Of a stretch of DNA of 64,000 nt, positions 50,858 through 60,325 are shown piece by piece; the first letter of the stretch is position 1; every line of letters begins with the position of its first letter. The position numbers and the translations under genes are program-made. A model generated the notes under the pieces. It was not told where the DNA came from, made no database searches, and saw only the letters and a list, made by a program, of their open reading frames with translations. Source of the DNA: Oceanobacillus sp. FSL K6-2867 (lineage in GTDB: Bacteria; Bacillota; Bacilli; Bacillales; Amphibacillaceae); contig NZ_CP150144.1 of assembly GCF_037963145.1 (NCBI RefSeq), positions 2,046,001-2,110,000 on the forward strand, given 5' to 3'.

Positions 50858-50891
50858 AAATAGGTATACTTAGTGTACCTATTTTTGTTTT
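50858..50891 (+). terminator. Terminator upstream of ychF
   Basis: AAATAGGTA and TACCTATTT pair around ACTTAG-type loop sequence and are followed by TTG and TTTTTT. Confidence 0.75.
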
Positions 50892-50980
50892 TTACTTACT
50901 TGTCTTTTTAGTAGCCACTATTCTATAATTGGTATACAAACGCGTTTTTATGAATGGAATCCTTAAGGAGTGAAAGTGTA

Positions 50981-52081
50981 ATGTCTTTAACAGCAGGAAT
51001 CGTAGGACTTCCGAACGTGGGGAAATCCACGCTTTTCAATGCAATCACACAAGCTGGAGCTGAAGCAGCGAACTACCCGTTTGCAACGATCGATCCGAAT
51101 GTGGGAATTGTAGAAGTACCTGACGAACGCTTAAATAAATTAACAGAGTTAGTAAAACCGAAGAAAACCGTACCAACCGCATTTGAGTTTACGGATATTG
51201 CTGGAATTGTAAAAGGAGCAAGCAAAGGAGAAGGTTTGGGAAACCAGTTTCTTTCCCACATTCGCCAGGTGGATGCAATTTGTCAAGTTGTCCGTTGCTT
51301 TGTCGATGATAACATTACCCATGTATCAGGAAAGGTTGATCCAATTGATGATATTGAAATCATTAACCTGGAATTGATTCTTGCTGACTTGGAAACGGTA
51401 AACAAACGTTTCCAGCGTGTTGAGAAACTCGCAAGACAGAAGGATAAGGAAGCAGTTATCGAACATGAGATTCTTGTAACCTTAAAAGAGGGTCTGGAAG
51501 CAGAAAGACCTGTTAGAGCGTTAGAATTTACAGATGAACAGTGGAAGATTGTAAAAGGGCTGCATTTGCTAACAAGCAAGCCAATTCTATATGTAGCGAA
51601 TGTAAGTGAAGATGAGGTTGGAGATGCCGATTCGAATGAAAATGTGCAAAAGGTAAGAGATTATGCTGCTAAGGAAAATGCAGAGGTAATTGTTATTTGT
51701 GCAAAAATTGAAGAGGAAATTTCCGAGCTTGACCCTGAAGAAAAGGATATGTTCCTAGAAGATTTAGGAATTGAGGAATCTGGTTTAGATAAGCTGATTA
51801 AAGCTTCTTACAGCTTATTAGGCTTAGCAACTTATTTTACTGCTGGTGAGCAAGAAGTCCGTGCATGGACATTCCGCAAAGGAATTAAAGCGCCACAGGC
51901 AGCTGGTATTATTCATACAGACTTTGAAAGAGGCTTCATTCGTGCAGAAACTGTTTCTTATTCAGACCTTGTCGAAGCTGGTTCGATGGGACATGCACGT
52001 GAAAAAGGGAAGGTCCGTTTGGAAGGGAAAGAATATATTGTTCAAGATGGCGATGTTATTCACTTCCGCTTTAATGTTTAA
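50981..52081 (+). CDS. ychF: Redox-regulated ATPase YchF (OLA1 family)
   Basis: The 366-residue Obg-related P-loop protein has GLPNVGKSTLFNAIT, DIAGIVKGASKGEGLGNQFL, and a C-terminal TGS domain (TFRKGIKAPQAAGIIHTDFE in part). The missing canonical NKxD motif (ANVSED instead) explains its ATP preference. It binds ribosomes and affects stress survival. The ATG at 50981 follows AAGGAG; an upstream in-frame ATG (50954) would run through that site. Confidence 0.96.
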   Translation: MSLTAGIVGLPNVGKSTLFNAITQAGAEAANYPFATIDPNVGIVEVPDERLNKLTELVKPKKTVPTAFEFTDIAGIVKGASKGEGLGNQFLSHIRQVDAICQVVRCFVDDNITHVSGKVDPIDDIEIINLELILADLETVNKRFQRVEKLARQKDKEAVIEHEILVTLKEGLEAERPVRALEFTDEQWKIVKGLHLLTSKPILYVANVSEDEVGDADSNENVQKVRDYAAKENAEVIVICAKIEEEISELDPEEKDMFLEDLGIEESGLDKLIKASYSLLGLATYFTAGEQEVRAWTFRKGIKAPQAAGIIHTDFERGFIRAETVSYSDLVEAGSMGHAREKGKVRLEGKEYIVQDGDVIHFRFNV

Positions 52082-52085
52082 TAAC

Positions 52086-52204
52086 AAAAACGGAAGCGTC
52101 AGGTTAGCGATGTACGGACTGCGCCCCGAACTTTGGGGTGGTTCGAACTGTCGAACATTCTTACGAAGGTGAGGGGAGTCTCGCCAGTCGCCGGAGCTGG
52201 GCGC
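52086..52204 (+). repeat. Dispersed non-coding repeat, middle copy (copy B), after ychF
   Basis: It starts AACGGAAGCGTC and contains GGTTAGCGATG, GGACTGCGCCCCGAACTTTG and TCGAACATTCTTACGAA, then jumps to GGTGAGGGGAGTCTCGCCAG. Compared with copy A it lacks about 120 internal bp, and the junction lies at a TACGAA word that occurs at both ends of that internal part in copy A. It is oriented like ychF and ends 46 bp before the rpsF promoter. Confidence 0.8.
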
Positions 52205-52249
52205 AATCATTGGTTTAAAAAAACGTACAATTAGGTGTCTCTCGAATAC

Positions 52250-52278
52250 TTGTCAAACGAAACAGGATTTGGTATAAT
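52250..52278 (+). promoter_or_regulatory. Sigma-A promoter of rpsF-ssb-rpsR
   Basis: TTGTCA (52250-52255) and TATAAT (52273-52278) have a 17-bp spacer. The transcript would have a leader of about 100 nt, long enough for feedback control by S6:S18. Confidence 0.85.
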
Positions 52279-52385
52279 ACGTTATTGTGAGTAATTAGAT
52301 TATGATTATTCCTTGCTCTTATTATATTAAACAAATTGCGTTTAAGATAGATAGGGGCCGCTAAGACCAAAAGGAGGTGTAACGG

Positions 52386-52673
52386 ATGAGAAAATACGAA
52401 ATCATGTATATCATCCGCCCAGACATGGAAGAAGATGCTCAAACAGCATTGATTGAGCGTTTCAACAAAATTCTAACAGATAATGGCGCGGAGATCGCAA
52501 AAGTGGATGAAAAAGGCAAGAAACGCCTTGCTTATGAAATCCAAGACTACCGTGATGGATACTATGTTATTATTAACTTCAGCAGTGGCGAAGAAGCTGT
52601 TAATGAGTTTGACCGTCTAGCTAAGTTCTCTGATGACATTATTCGTCATATTGCAATTCGAGATGAACAATAA
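52386..52673 (+). CDS. rpsF: Ribosomal protein S6
   Basis: The 95-residue S6 opens [17 protein letters not shown] and has the [20 protein letters not shown] strand pair. It binds S18 in the small subunit. Start after AAGGAGGTG. First gene of the rpsF-ssb-rpsR operon; the leader contains GGGGCCGC close to the ribosome binding site, which may belong to an S6:S18-responsive element. Confidence 0.97.
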   Translation: MRKYEIMYIIRPDMEEDAQTALIERFNKILTDNGAEIAKVDEKGKKRLAYEIQDYRDGYYVIINFSSGEEAVNEFDRLAKFSDDIIRHIAIRDEQ

Positions 52674-52688
52674 TAAGGAGTGGTTCTG

Positions 52689-53195
52689 ATGTTAAATCGT
52701 GTCGTACTAGTAGGCAGGTTAACGAGGGATCCTGATTTACGTTATACACCAAATGGCGTGGCAGTAGCCAACTTTACGATCGCGGTTAATCGTCCCTTTT
52801 CTAACCAGCAAGGAAATAGAGAAGCAGACTTCATTAACTGTGTTGTTTGGCGCAGACCAGCGGAAAACCTGGCAAACTTCATGAAAAAAGGTAGTATGAT
52901 CGGTGTCGATGGTAGAGTACAAACCCGTACATTTGAAGGACAAGATGGAAAAACTGTATATGTGACTGAAATTGTTGCAGACAGTGTACAGTTTTTGGAA
53001 TCAAAAGGTGCTTCTTCTGGCGGACAGGATTCGCAAGGTTACCAGCAAAATAGAAATCAGAACCAATTTCAAAATCAAAATCAATATCAACCAAATCAAA
53101 ATCAGTTTCAACCAAATAATAACCAACCACAAGACGATCCATTTAAGAATAATGGAGAGCCTATCGATATATCAGATGATGATTTACCGTTTTAA
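52689..53195 (+). CDS. ssb: Single-stranded DNA-binding protein
   Basis: The 168-residue protein has an OB fold (1-105: [20 protein letters not shown]), a glutamine- and asparagine-rich linker with NQNQFQ-type repeats (about 120-150), and the protein-interaction tip DISDDDLPF. The start at 52689 follows AAGGAG; a GTG three codons earlier overlaps that site. It lies between the S6 and S18 genes, the usual Firmicute operon. Confidence 0.97.
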   Translation: MLNRVVLVGRLTRDPDLRYTPNGVAVANFTIAVNRPFSNQQGNREADFINCVVWRRPAENLANFMKKGSMIGVDGRVQTRTFEGQDGKTVYVTEIVADSVQFLESKGASSGGQDSQGYQQNRNQNQFQNQNQYQPNQNQFQPNNNQPQDDPFKNNGEPIDISDDDLPF

Positions 53196-53233
53196 ATAAA
53201 CGGCTACAGTGAATTTAAAAAGGAGGGGTATCA

Positions 53234-53464
53234 ATGGCAGCTCGTCGCGGACGTGCAAAGCGTCGTAAAGTGTGTTATTTCACAGCAAACGGAATTACAC
53301 ACATCGATTACAAAGATGTAGATTTGCTAAGACGTTTCATTTCTGAACGTGGGAAAATTCTTCCTCGTCGTGTAACTGGAACTTCTGCAAAATACCAACG
53401 TAAACTTACTATTGCAATCAAACGTGCTCGTATAATGGCATTACTACCATATGTAGCTGAGTAA
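53234..53464 (+). CDS. rpsR: Ribosomal protein S18
   Basis: The 76-residue basic protein begins [19 protein letters not shown] and contains [20 protein letters not shown]. The partner of S6. Start after AAAAGGAGGGG. It ends the operon and is followed by a strong terminator. Confidence 0.97.
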   Translation: MAARRGRAKRRKVCYFTANGITHIDYKDVDLLRRFISERGKILPRRVTGTSAKYQRKLTIAIKRARIMALLPYVAE

Positions 53465-53469
53465 TTATA

Positions 53470-53517
53470 AAGAACCTCAAAACCAGGATGCAAATCCGAT
53501 TTTGAGGTTCTTTTATT
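53470..53517. terminator. Bidirectional terminator after rpsR
   Basis: AAAGAACCTCAAAA and TTTTGAGGTTCTTT pair around a 17-base loop between convergent genes. Confidence 0.9.
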
Positions 53518-54004
53518 TTCTCCTTTTTGGATAAATAGAAATCATTTTGAATAATAGTCCAACCGAAAAGATAAATGTGAGCAGGAGATAAGCATCACTG
53601 ACAGGTATAATAAATGCAATGATAAGGTATAAAATAAACGGAATTGTTGTTGTAAATGCAACCATTTTCCAAAGGATGGAATAGCGTAGTTTACGCTCCA
53701 TAAAGTGGGCAATCCCTCTGCCAATATAAGCCACAAATGAGATGGCAATGAAGACGAGGACTGTTAATGGCAAATAATAAAACATAAAAAAGTAAATGAG
53801 CTTAAAAATAACATTTAAATCTGCACCCAGCCCGCTCGTTGCAGTAAGCTGTTTGATCAATGCGGGAATGGAGACGAGGCCAAGCAGGAAAAACATATAA
53901 ATAACAGCGATATCCATGCCAATTCGATTAAGCCGAAACATTGCTTCTTTCTTAGGCAGTTTTATACTATTGAAAAAAACGTGCAAAAAGATCATGATTT
54001 TCAT
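53513..54004 (-). CDS. Membrane protein, possibly DUF1189-related
   Basis: The 163-residue protein has a short basic N-terminus (LHVFFNSIKLPKKEAMFRLNRIG) and four hydrophobic segments (about 30-50, 65-88, 110-128 and 133-152). The N-terminal layout is reminiscent of DUF1189 proteins, but it is shorter than the family's usual size and the assignment is tentative. Function unknown. No clear ribosome binding site; the ATG at 53944 (MFRLNRIG) is an alternative start. Confidence 0.6.
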   Translation of the reverse strand: MKIMIFLHVFFNSIKLPKKEAMFRLNRIGMDIAVIYMFFLLGLVSIPALIKQLTATSGLGADLNVIFKLIYFFMFYYLPLTVLVFIAISFVAYIGRGIAHFMERKLRYSILWKMVAFTTTIPFILYLIIAFIIPVSDAYLLLTFIFSVGLLFKMISIYPKRRK

Positions 54005-54145
54005 CCTTAACTATGTATGCTTGAGGGTCAGCTGCTATAAACTAAGAACAGCTTTATCCTTATATATTATTATAGTGGAAAACAGCTGGAAATGCGCTTA
54101 TAGTGTTGAAGAAAACATGACATTTGTAAATGGAGGACAGATGCT

Positions 54146-54202
54146 GTGAAAGAAATGATGCCGAATTTTGTGTTTCCTTTGCGAGGAATCGTTTCAGCGT
54201 AA
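54146..54202 (+). other. Possible 18-codon ORF upstream of yybS
   Basis: GTG start 8 bp after GGAGG, reading MKEMMPNFVFPLRGIVSA and stop. The good ribosome binding site is the only evidence. It could be a leader peptide for yybS or a decayed gene end. Confidence 0.2.
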
Positions 54203-54275
54203 TCCGACAACTATTTTAATACGAAACATGTTATGATAGTAGAATAGTTAATCTAGATTAGATGAGGTGCAATAG

Positions 54276-55220
54276 ATGAATCAATCGCGAAAATTAACAG
54301 ATGGAGCATTATTATTAGTGATATACGTGATGCTTCTGTTAATTACCATATTCGTTCCGATATTAACGATGATTGGGATGTTTTTATTACCAATACCATT
54401 TATTTTATATACAGCCAGACATGGGGGAAAGCCTTCTTGGTTAATGTTTATTGCCTCCTTGCTTCTAACGGCTTTAATTGCCACTTTAGCTTTCTTGCCA
54501 ATGACGTTTTTAGCAGGTCTTGGAGGAATCGCAATTGGGACTGGAATTCGTAAAGAAGTATCGGCCTATGAAACATGGGCGAGGGGCACATTAGGGTTTA
54601 TTATTGGTTTATTGTTTGTTTTTGTTTTTAGCCAAGTTTTCTTTTCAGTTAATTTGGTAGATGAATTGAAAGTTATTATTACAGATTCCATGGAAATTAG
54701 CAAATCCATCATGGAACAATTTGGAACTGGTGGACAAACAGAACAGATAGAAGAAATGTTGTTGCTGCAAATCGACATGCTGATTGAGTTGCTGCCTGTA
54801 GGTCTTGCATTAACTGCAATTGTATTAGCGTTCCTCAGTCAATGGATTAGCTATAAATTTATCAATCGACTGGAGAATAAGCAACTTCGATTCCCGCCTT
54901 TCCGTAACTTAAGATTTCCGACATCTATACTCTGGATTTATTTCTTTGCATTATTCATTTCGTTTTTCAATTTGAATCCAGCGGGTATATACTATACAGC
55001 TGTACATAATTTATTGGCGCTAACAGGACTTTTAATGGCAGTGCAAGGATTTTCACTAATCTTCCTCTATACGCATCATAAAAAAATAACAAAAGCTGTG
55101 CCAATTTTTATTGTGGTTCTTACGTTACTTTTTCCAGCATTTCTACTTTATTTCGTAAGAATCTTAGGTATAATTGATATAGGATTTAGGTTAAGGGATC
55201 GCCTGACAAGCAAAAAATAA
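54276..55220 (+). CDS. yybS: DUF2232 membrane protein YybS
   Basis: The 314-residue protein has about eight membrane segments, the N-terminal TDGALLLVIYVMLLL and the mid-segment GIAIGTGIRKE. It matches YybS (DUF2232) and sits directly before gdpP, its invariable neighbour in Bacillus. The fold is related to ECF-type S components; the substrate is unknown. Start after GAGGTG. Confidence 0.88.
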   Translation: MNQSRKLTDGALLLVIYVMLLLITIFVPILTMIGMFLLPIPFILYTARHGGKPSWLMFIASLLLTALIATLAFLPMTFLAGLGGIAIGTGIRKEVSAYETWARGTLGFIIGLLFVFVFSQVFFSVNLVDELKVIITDSMEISKSIMEQFGTGGQTEQIEEMLLLQIDMLIELLPVGLALTAIVLAFLSQWISYKFINRLENKQLRFPPFRNLRFPTSILWIYFFALFISFFNLNPAGIYYTAVHNLLALTGLLMAVQGFSLIFLYTHHKKITKAVPIFIVVLTLLFPAFLLYFVRILGIIDIGFRLRDRLTSKK

Positions 55221-55251
55221 GGTTGCACCCGAGTAATAGGAGCTGAACGCA

Positions 55252-57231
55252 ATGCCGAATCTACAAAATAAGCCAGTATTAAGCAGGCATGTATGGGTAA
55301 TTTATGTGCTATCCCTCCTTCTGCTTGGTGTCATTTGGTATTTCCAGTGGATGCTGGGGCTCATTTTGACTGTTGTATTAGCCGCTTCCTTTTATTATAG
55401 TGTCAGGACGGAGAGAGCAATTGTTAATGAGACTGAGAAATATATTTCTACCATGTCACACCGGATCAAGAAGGTTGGGGAAGAAGCTTTATTAGAGATG
55501 CCATTAGGTATTATTTTGTATAATGAAGATTATCAGATTGAATGGGCTAATCCCTATATGAATCAATTCAGTGATGAAGAAGAAGAATCCCTTGTAGGTG
55601 ATTCACTAAATAAACTTTCGGAAGATATTATTCCGATGATTAAAGAGAACAAAGAGAGTCTTTGGCTCGAATTGGGTGGCTATAAGTTTCACACAATCAT
55701 AAAAAAAGAAGAACGATTGCTTTACTTGCTTGATCGAACAGATCAGAGGCAATTACAGAAGCTTTACCATAATGATCAAACAGTGCTTGCCATTATCTTC
55801 TTAGACAATTATGAAGAAATTACGCAGAATATGGACGATACAGCTAAGAGCCAATTAAACTCAGAGGTTACAACCGTTTTGAATAATTGGTCGAATCGTT
55901 ATGGACTATACTTAAAACGGACATCCCAGGAGCGATTTTTGGCTGTCGGCACAAAGGAAATTTTACAGCAGCTGGAGAAAATTAAATTCGATATTTTGGA
56001 TGAGGTTCGTGAAATGAACGGCGTTGAAAATAATCCGGTTACGCTGAGTATCGGTGTTGGTGTCGGGAATATTTCACTGCCAGAGTTAGGCGAGCTTGCC
56101 CAATCCAGTCTTGATCTCGCATTGGGACGTGGCGGTGACCAGGTTGCGATTAAAGAAGATCAGGGGAAGGTAAGGTTTTACGGTGGTAAAACAAATCCAA
56201 TGGAGAAACGAACCCGTGTAAGGGCACGTGTTATCTCTCACGCATTAAAAGAGCTTGTCAAGGCAAGTGATAATGTCATTATCATGGGACATAAATCACC
56301 AGATATGGATTCCCTTGGAGCAGCTATTGGTGTCCTGAATATCGCGAAAACAAACAATGTAGAAGGGCATATTGTATTTGATCCAGATGATGTGGATACT
56401 GGCGTTTATCGTCTCGTTGACGCGATTAAGGCAGATGAGGAATTATGGAAGTATTTTATCGACCCAGATCGAGCAGAGGAGATTATTACAAATAGAAGCC
56501 TGCTTGTTATCGTTGATACCAATAAACCATCGATGGTGGCCGATGAAAGCCTGCTTCATAAAACAGAGTACAGGGTCGTTATCGATCATCATCGCAGAGG
56601 CGAGGACTTTATTGATAACCCTACATTAGTATATATGGAACCATACGCCTCCTCGACCGCAGAGCTGGTAACAGAGTTATTGGAATATCAGCCAAAAGGC
56701 ACGAAATTAAGGATGCTGGAAGCTACAGCATTGCTTGCAGGGATAATTGTCGATACGAAAAGCTTTACATTACGTACCGGCTCGCGGACGTTTGATGCAG
56801 CATCCTACCTGCGTTCTGTAGGTGCCGATACCGTTTTAGTACAGCAATTCTTAAAAGAAGATTTAGACCTTTATATAAAACGCAGTAAAATAATTGAACG
56901 TGCAAAAATCTACCGTGATCATATTGCGATTGCTAAGGCCGAATCCGGTACGTCTTATAGTCCTGTAATGATTGCTCAAGCAGCAGATACATTACTTACC
57001 ATGACTGGAATAAGCGCTTCGTTTGTTATTTCAGAGCGTGCTGATGGTAAAATAGGAATAAGCGCCAGATCGCTTGGAGAAGTAAATGTACAGGTTATCA
57101 TGGAAAAAATGAACGGTGGAGGGCATTTAACAAATGCAGCAACCCAAATAGAGGATACGACCATCGATGATTCAGAAGCATTCCTAATCGATATTTTGAA
57201 CGAGTATTATGAAGGGAGAGAGTCAGAATGA
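55252..57231 (+). CDS. gdpP: Cyclic-di-AMP phosphodiesterase GdpP
   Basis: The 659-residue protein has two N-terminal membrane helices (about 13-30 and 34-50), a PAS-like haem domain (about 84-150), a degenerate GGDEF domain (about 172-305), and a C-terminal DHH-DHHA1 phosphodiesterase. Metal ligands are H347, D351, D353, D422 and the D445-H-H447 motif, with GGGH near the end. It hydrolyses c-di-AMP to pApA. It overlaps rplI by 4 bp (ATGA). Confidence 0.96.
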   Translation: MPNLQNKPVLSRHVWVIYVLSLLLLGVIWYFQWMLGLILTVVLAASFYYSVRTERAIVNETEKYISTMSHRIKKVGEEALLEMPLGIILYNEDYQIEWANPYMNQFSDEEEESLVGDSLNKLSEDIIPMIKENKESLWLELGGYKFHTIIKKEERLLYLLDRTDQRQLQKLYHNDQTVLAIIFLDNYEEITQNMDDTAKSQLNSEVTTVLNNWSNRYGLYLKRTSQERFLAVGTKEILQQLEKIKFDILDEVREMNGVENNPVTLSIGVGVGNISLPELGELAQSSLDLALGRGGDQVAIKEDQGKVRFYGGKTNPMEKRTRVRARVISHALKELVKASDNVIIMGHKSPDMDSLGAAIGVLNIAKTNNVEGHIVFDPDDVDTGVYRLVDAIKADEELWKYFIDPDRAEEIITNRSLLVIVDTNKPSMVADESLLHKTEYRVVIDHHRRGEDFIDNPTLVYMEPYASSTAELVTELLEYQPKGTKLRMLEATALLAGIIVDTKSFTLRTGSRTFDAASYLRSVGADTVLVQQFLKEDLDLYIKRSKIIERAKIYRDHIAIAKAESGTSYSPVMIAQAADTLLTMTGISASFVISERADGKIGISARSLGEVNVQVIMEKMNGGGHLTNAATQIEDTTIDDSEAFLIDILNEYYEGRESE

Positions 57232-57674
57232 AAGTAATTTTTCTTAAAGATGTAAAAGGCAAGGCAAAAAAAGGTGAGGTTAAAAACGTACCTGATGGAT
57301 ATGCCCGAAATTATCTGTTAAAAAATAATTTGGCAGAGGAAGCAACCTCTGGAAATATGAAGGCGCTAGAGGCCAAAAAACGTAAAAATGCTCAATTGGA
57401 ACAACAGGAAAAAGAAGAAGCAATGAACCTGAAGGATACATTGGCAGAACTAACCATTGAAATTAAGGCGAAATCGGGAGATAATGGACGTCTATTCGGT
57501 TCTATTACAAGTAAGCAAATTGCCGAAGCATTACAAAAACAATATGGACATAAATTAGATAAACGGAAAATTGAGCTTGACCAGCCAATCCGTTCATTAG
57601 GATATACAACAGTTCCTGTGAAGCTTCATCCAGAAGTTTCTGGTTCCGTTAAGGTTCACGTAAGCGAGCAATAA
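57228..57674 (+). CDS. rplI: Ribosomal protein L9
   Basis: The 148-residue protein opens [20 protein letters not shown] and contains [18 protein letters not shown], a long connecting helix, and the C-terminal domain [16 protein letters not shown] overlaps the gdpP stop, so translation is coupled. Standard order before the replicative helicase gene. Confidence 0.97.
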   Translation: MKVIFLKDVKGKAKKGEVKNVPDGYARNYLLKNNLAEEATSGNMKALEAKKRKNAQLEQQEKEEAMNLKDTLAELTIEIKAKSGDNGRLFGSITSKQIAEALQKQYGHKLDKRKIELDQPIRSLGYTTVPVKLHPEVSGSVKVHVSEQ

Positions 57675-57788
57675 TGCATTGCGAGTTGGATATTGGTAAT
57701 AAAGGAAATCGGCGAATGAGCCGATTTCTTCTGTATGGGGATAAAAAGAGCTTGATTTTACTTCTAAGAACAGGGGGGAAGCATCCGA

Positions 57789-59162
57789 ATGAATCAGACG
57801 TTACAAGACAGAACACCACCACACAATATAGAAGCAGAGCAATCGGTAATTGGTGCTGTTTTTCTGGAGCCTGAAGCATTTTCGACTGCTTCTGAATTAT
57901 TACTTCCAGAGGATTTTTATCGGGCTAGTCATCAGCGGATTTTCCAGGCGATGATGGATCTTTCAGAAAGAGGCGAACCAATCGATGTCGTTACGGTTAC
58001 TACCTATTTAAATGATAAGAAACAGCTGGAAGAAGCAGGCGGTGTAACGTATTTAACGCAGGTGGCTGAAAGTGTGCCGACTGCTGCGAATATCGAGTAT
58101 TATAGCAAAATTGTTGAGGAAAAGTCGATACTGAGACGATTAATCCGTACAGCGACAGATATTGTTACGTCTACTTTTGAACATGAAGATGAAGTAGAAG
58201 GTGTCTTAAACGACGCAGAGAAAAATATTCTAGAGGTATCTGGAAGAAAAAATTCTGGCGCGTTTAAAAATATTAAAGATGTTCTTATCGATGTTTATGA
58301 TAATATTGAACAGCTCCACCAGCAAACTGGAGACGTTACGGGGGTTCCAACAGGCTTCCATGATTTAGATAAGATTACCTCTGGCTTTCAGCCGAATGAT
58401 TTGATTATCATTGCAGCACGTCCATCTGTTGGTAAGACGGCTTTTGCATTGAATGTTGCACAAAACGTCGCTGTGAAAACAGATCAGAATGTAGCGATAT
58501 TCAGTCTTGAGATGGGTGCCGATCAGCTTGTTCAACGTATGCTTTGTGCGGAAGGTAATATTGATGCGCAGCGTTTACGTAATGGACAGCTGCAAGCTGA
58601 TGACTGGGGTAAACTAACAATGGCCATGGGATCATTATCGAATGCTGGTATTTTTATCGATGATTCCCCAGGAGTTCGTGTAAGTGAAATTCGTTCGAAA
58701 TGCAGACGCCTGAAGCAAGAACATGGACTTGGAATGATTTTAATCGATTATCTTCAATTGATTCAAGGAAGCGGAAGCTCCAAGGAAAACCGTCAGCAGG
58801 AAGTATCGGAAATTTCCCGTGCATTAAAAGCATTGGCTCGTGAGCTGAAGGTGCCATTAATCGCGTTATCACAGCTATCCCGTGGTGTTGAATCACGTCA
58901 GGATAAACGTCCAATGATGTCGGATATTCGTGAATCGGGAAGTATTGAGCAGGATGCAGATATTGTCGGATTTCTTTATCGTGATGATTATTATGATAAA
59001 GAAACTGAAAACCAAAATATTATCGAAATCATTATCGCTAAGCAGCGTAACGGTCCAACCGGGACAGTCGAGCTGGCGTTTGTGAAAGAATATAATAAAT
59101 TCGTAGACTTGGACCATCGCTATCAGGAGGGAGATATCCCACCAGCAATGATGCAAGCATAG
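57789..59162 (+). CDS. dnaC: Replicative DNA helicase (DnaB family, named DnaC in Bacillus)
   Basis: The 457-residue hexameric helicase has an N-terminal collar domain (PPHNIEAEQSVIGAVFLE), a linker, and a RecA-like domain with Walker A ARPSVGKTAF, Walker B LIDYLQLI and the arginine finger region. It unwinds DNA at the fork, loaded by DnaB/DnaD/DnaI in Bacillus. Start after a GGGGGG-type site. Terminator follows. Confidence 0.97.
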   Translation: MNQTLQDRTPPHNIEAEQSVIGAVFLEPEAFSTASELLLPEDFYRASHQRIFQAMMDLSERGEPIDVVTVTTYLNDKKQLEEAGGVTYLTQVAESVPTAANIEYYSKIVEEKSILRRLIRTATDIVTSTFEHEDEVEGVLNDAEKNILEVSGRKNSGAFKNIKDVLIDVYDNIEQLHQQTGDVTGVPTGFHDLDKITSGFQPNDLIIIAARPSVGKTAFALNVAQNVAVKTDQNVAIFSLEMGADQLVQRMLCAEGNIDAQRLRNGQLQADDWGKLTMAMGSLSNAGIFIDDSPGVRVSEIRSKCRRLKQEHGLGMILIDYLQLIQGSGSSKENRQQEVSEISRALKALARELKVPLIALSQLSRGVESRQDKRPMMSDIRESGSIEQDADIVGFLYRDDYYDKETENQNIIEIIIAKQRNGPTGTVELAFVKEYNKFVDLDHRYQEGDIPPAMMQA

Positions 59163-59167
59163 CGTAG

Positions 59168-59202
59168 TGAAACAGCCTTTATTGGAGAGGCTGTTTTTTT
59201 TG
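59168..59202 (+). terminator. Terminator after dnaC
   Basis: AAACAGCC and GGCTGTTT pair around TTTATTGGAGA, followed by TTTTTT. Confidence 0.85.
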
Positions 59203-59313
59203 TGCCTGGATTTTGTCCAAAAACGAAAAAGTGATATTCATGATAAAAGTGCTGATAACCTCAAATAAAATGTTGAAGTCTGCAATTGGCAGCAAACCAA
59301 AACTTCTTCAAAA

Positions 59314-59937
59314 TTAGTTGGCACCATTAGTGCGAATGGGGTATAGTTCGCCGGCAAATGCGAATGTTGCTCTCCCTGTCTCCTCAGAAACGACGAGGAT
59401 TAAAGCATCGGTTAACTCGGAAAGTCCAAGTGCTGCCCGATGTCTTGTTCCTAGCTTTTTTTCAACTACCATCTGCTTGGAAACTGGAAGGACATTAGCA
59501 GCTGAAACAATTGTTGAACCACAGACCAAAACAGCACCATCATGCAGTGGGCTTCCAGTATAAAAAATTGATTCTAATAAGGGAAAGGACAAGTCAGCAT
59601 TAACAGGAACTCCTGAATGTATATACGAATCCAGAGTGTCATTTCGCTGAATGACAATAAGGGCACCGTGATTTCGGTCCGAAAGATGCTGAATTGCCTT
59701 TGAAAGTACGCCGAATTGATTCGTAAAGGGTGCTAAATAAGAATTTAAATAATGGGAAGCCGTGCTGACTTGAATATCATGAAATAGATGATGAATTTCT
59801 TCAAATTCATTAAGCAAGCTGGAATTTGGATTATCTATGGCATGCATTAAACGATCAATTCGATGCGATAAATCTTCTAAGTCACTTTTTAATTGATGGA
59901 TTAATGAAAATGATAAACCTGGTTTAATTAAACCCAT
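59314..59937 (-). CDS. cdaS: Sporulation-specific diadenylate cyclase CdaS
   Basis: The 207-residue protein has an N-terminal pair of helices (about 10-60), which in CdaS restrains activity in the hexamer, and a DAC domain (about 65-195). The DAC domain carries the nucleotide motifs DGA (133-135) and RHR (165-167). It makes c-di-AMP in the forespore and during germination. The absence of membrane helices and the soluble two-helix N-terminus separate it from CdaA, and it lacks the DNA-binding domains of DisA. ATG after GGAGG. Confidence 0.93.
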   Translation of the reverse strand: MGLIKPGLSFSLIHQLKSDLEDLSHRIDRLMHAIDNPNSSLLNEFEEIHHLFHDIQVSTASHYLNSYLAPFTNQFGVLSKAIQHLSDRNHGALIVIQRNDTLDSYIHSGVPVNADLSFPLLESIFYTGSPLHDGAVLVCGSTIVSAANVLPVSKQMVVEKKLGTRHRAALGLSELTDALILVVSEETGRATFAFAGELYPIRTNGAN

Positions 59938-60228
59938 TATTTTACCTCCGTTCGCTTTTGTTCTATATATTTTTCACGAATAGTCCTCTTTTATGCGTAA
60001 AATCAATGTTATCAATGTAAAGTTTCCATCAGAGAAATCGCCATACAAGCTTTTTGGGGAGTTTTCCTTATAAAGTCTGTTTTTAAACATGGTGTTGCCG
60101 GGAAACCTAGCATCAATCTAGGTTCTATATCCCAGAGCATTTTCATTTACTTCTGCGATCTATCATTGGAAAAGATTCCATCGAACTATAAACTGTGAAA
60201 CATTTGTGTCAAAATAATAAGAAAACAA
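59938..60228. other. Intergenic region between cdaS and the Fur-regulated promoter
   Basis: It should hold the cdaS promoter on the minus strand; no convincing forespore (sigma-G) promoter could be read. One small inverted repeat (AACCTAG/CTAGGTT, about 60102-60122) is present. Confidence 0.35.
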
Positions 60229-60257
60229 TTGACATTGATAATGATTTTCATTATCAT
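60229..60257 (+). promoter_or_regulatory. Promoter of the heme-uptake operon
   Basis: TTGACA (60229-60234) and TATCAT (60252-60257) have a 17-bp spacer. The -10 and the spacer coincide with Fur box 1, so Fur binding would exclude RNA polymerase. Confidence 0.7.
60236..60256. promoter_or_regulatory. Fur box 1
   Basis: TGATAATGAT, then TTTC, then ATTATCA. Both arms match the TGATAAT half of the 7-1-7 Fur consensus with overlapping dimer-site symmetry. Confidence 0.9.
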
Positions 60258-60271
60258 GTAAAGTACATTAG

Positions 60272-60292
60272 TGATAATGAAAATCATTATCA
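60272..60292. promoter_or_regulatory. Fur box 2 (exact reverse complement of box 1)
   Basis: TGATAATGAA, then AAT, then CATTATCA. It repeats box 1 in the opposite orientation, 15 bp downstream, just past the expected transcription start. Confidence 0.9.
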
Positions 60293-60325
60293 ATTATAAT
60301 CGGATTATAGATAAAGGGGATAAAT

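Noticed and set aside
53040..53145. Short tandem-like repeats suggesting a CRISPR or VNTR
   Set aside because: They are in-frame CAA/AAT-rich codons of the Q/N-rich linker of SSB. No CRISPR array or cas gene was seen anywhere in the window.
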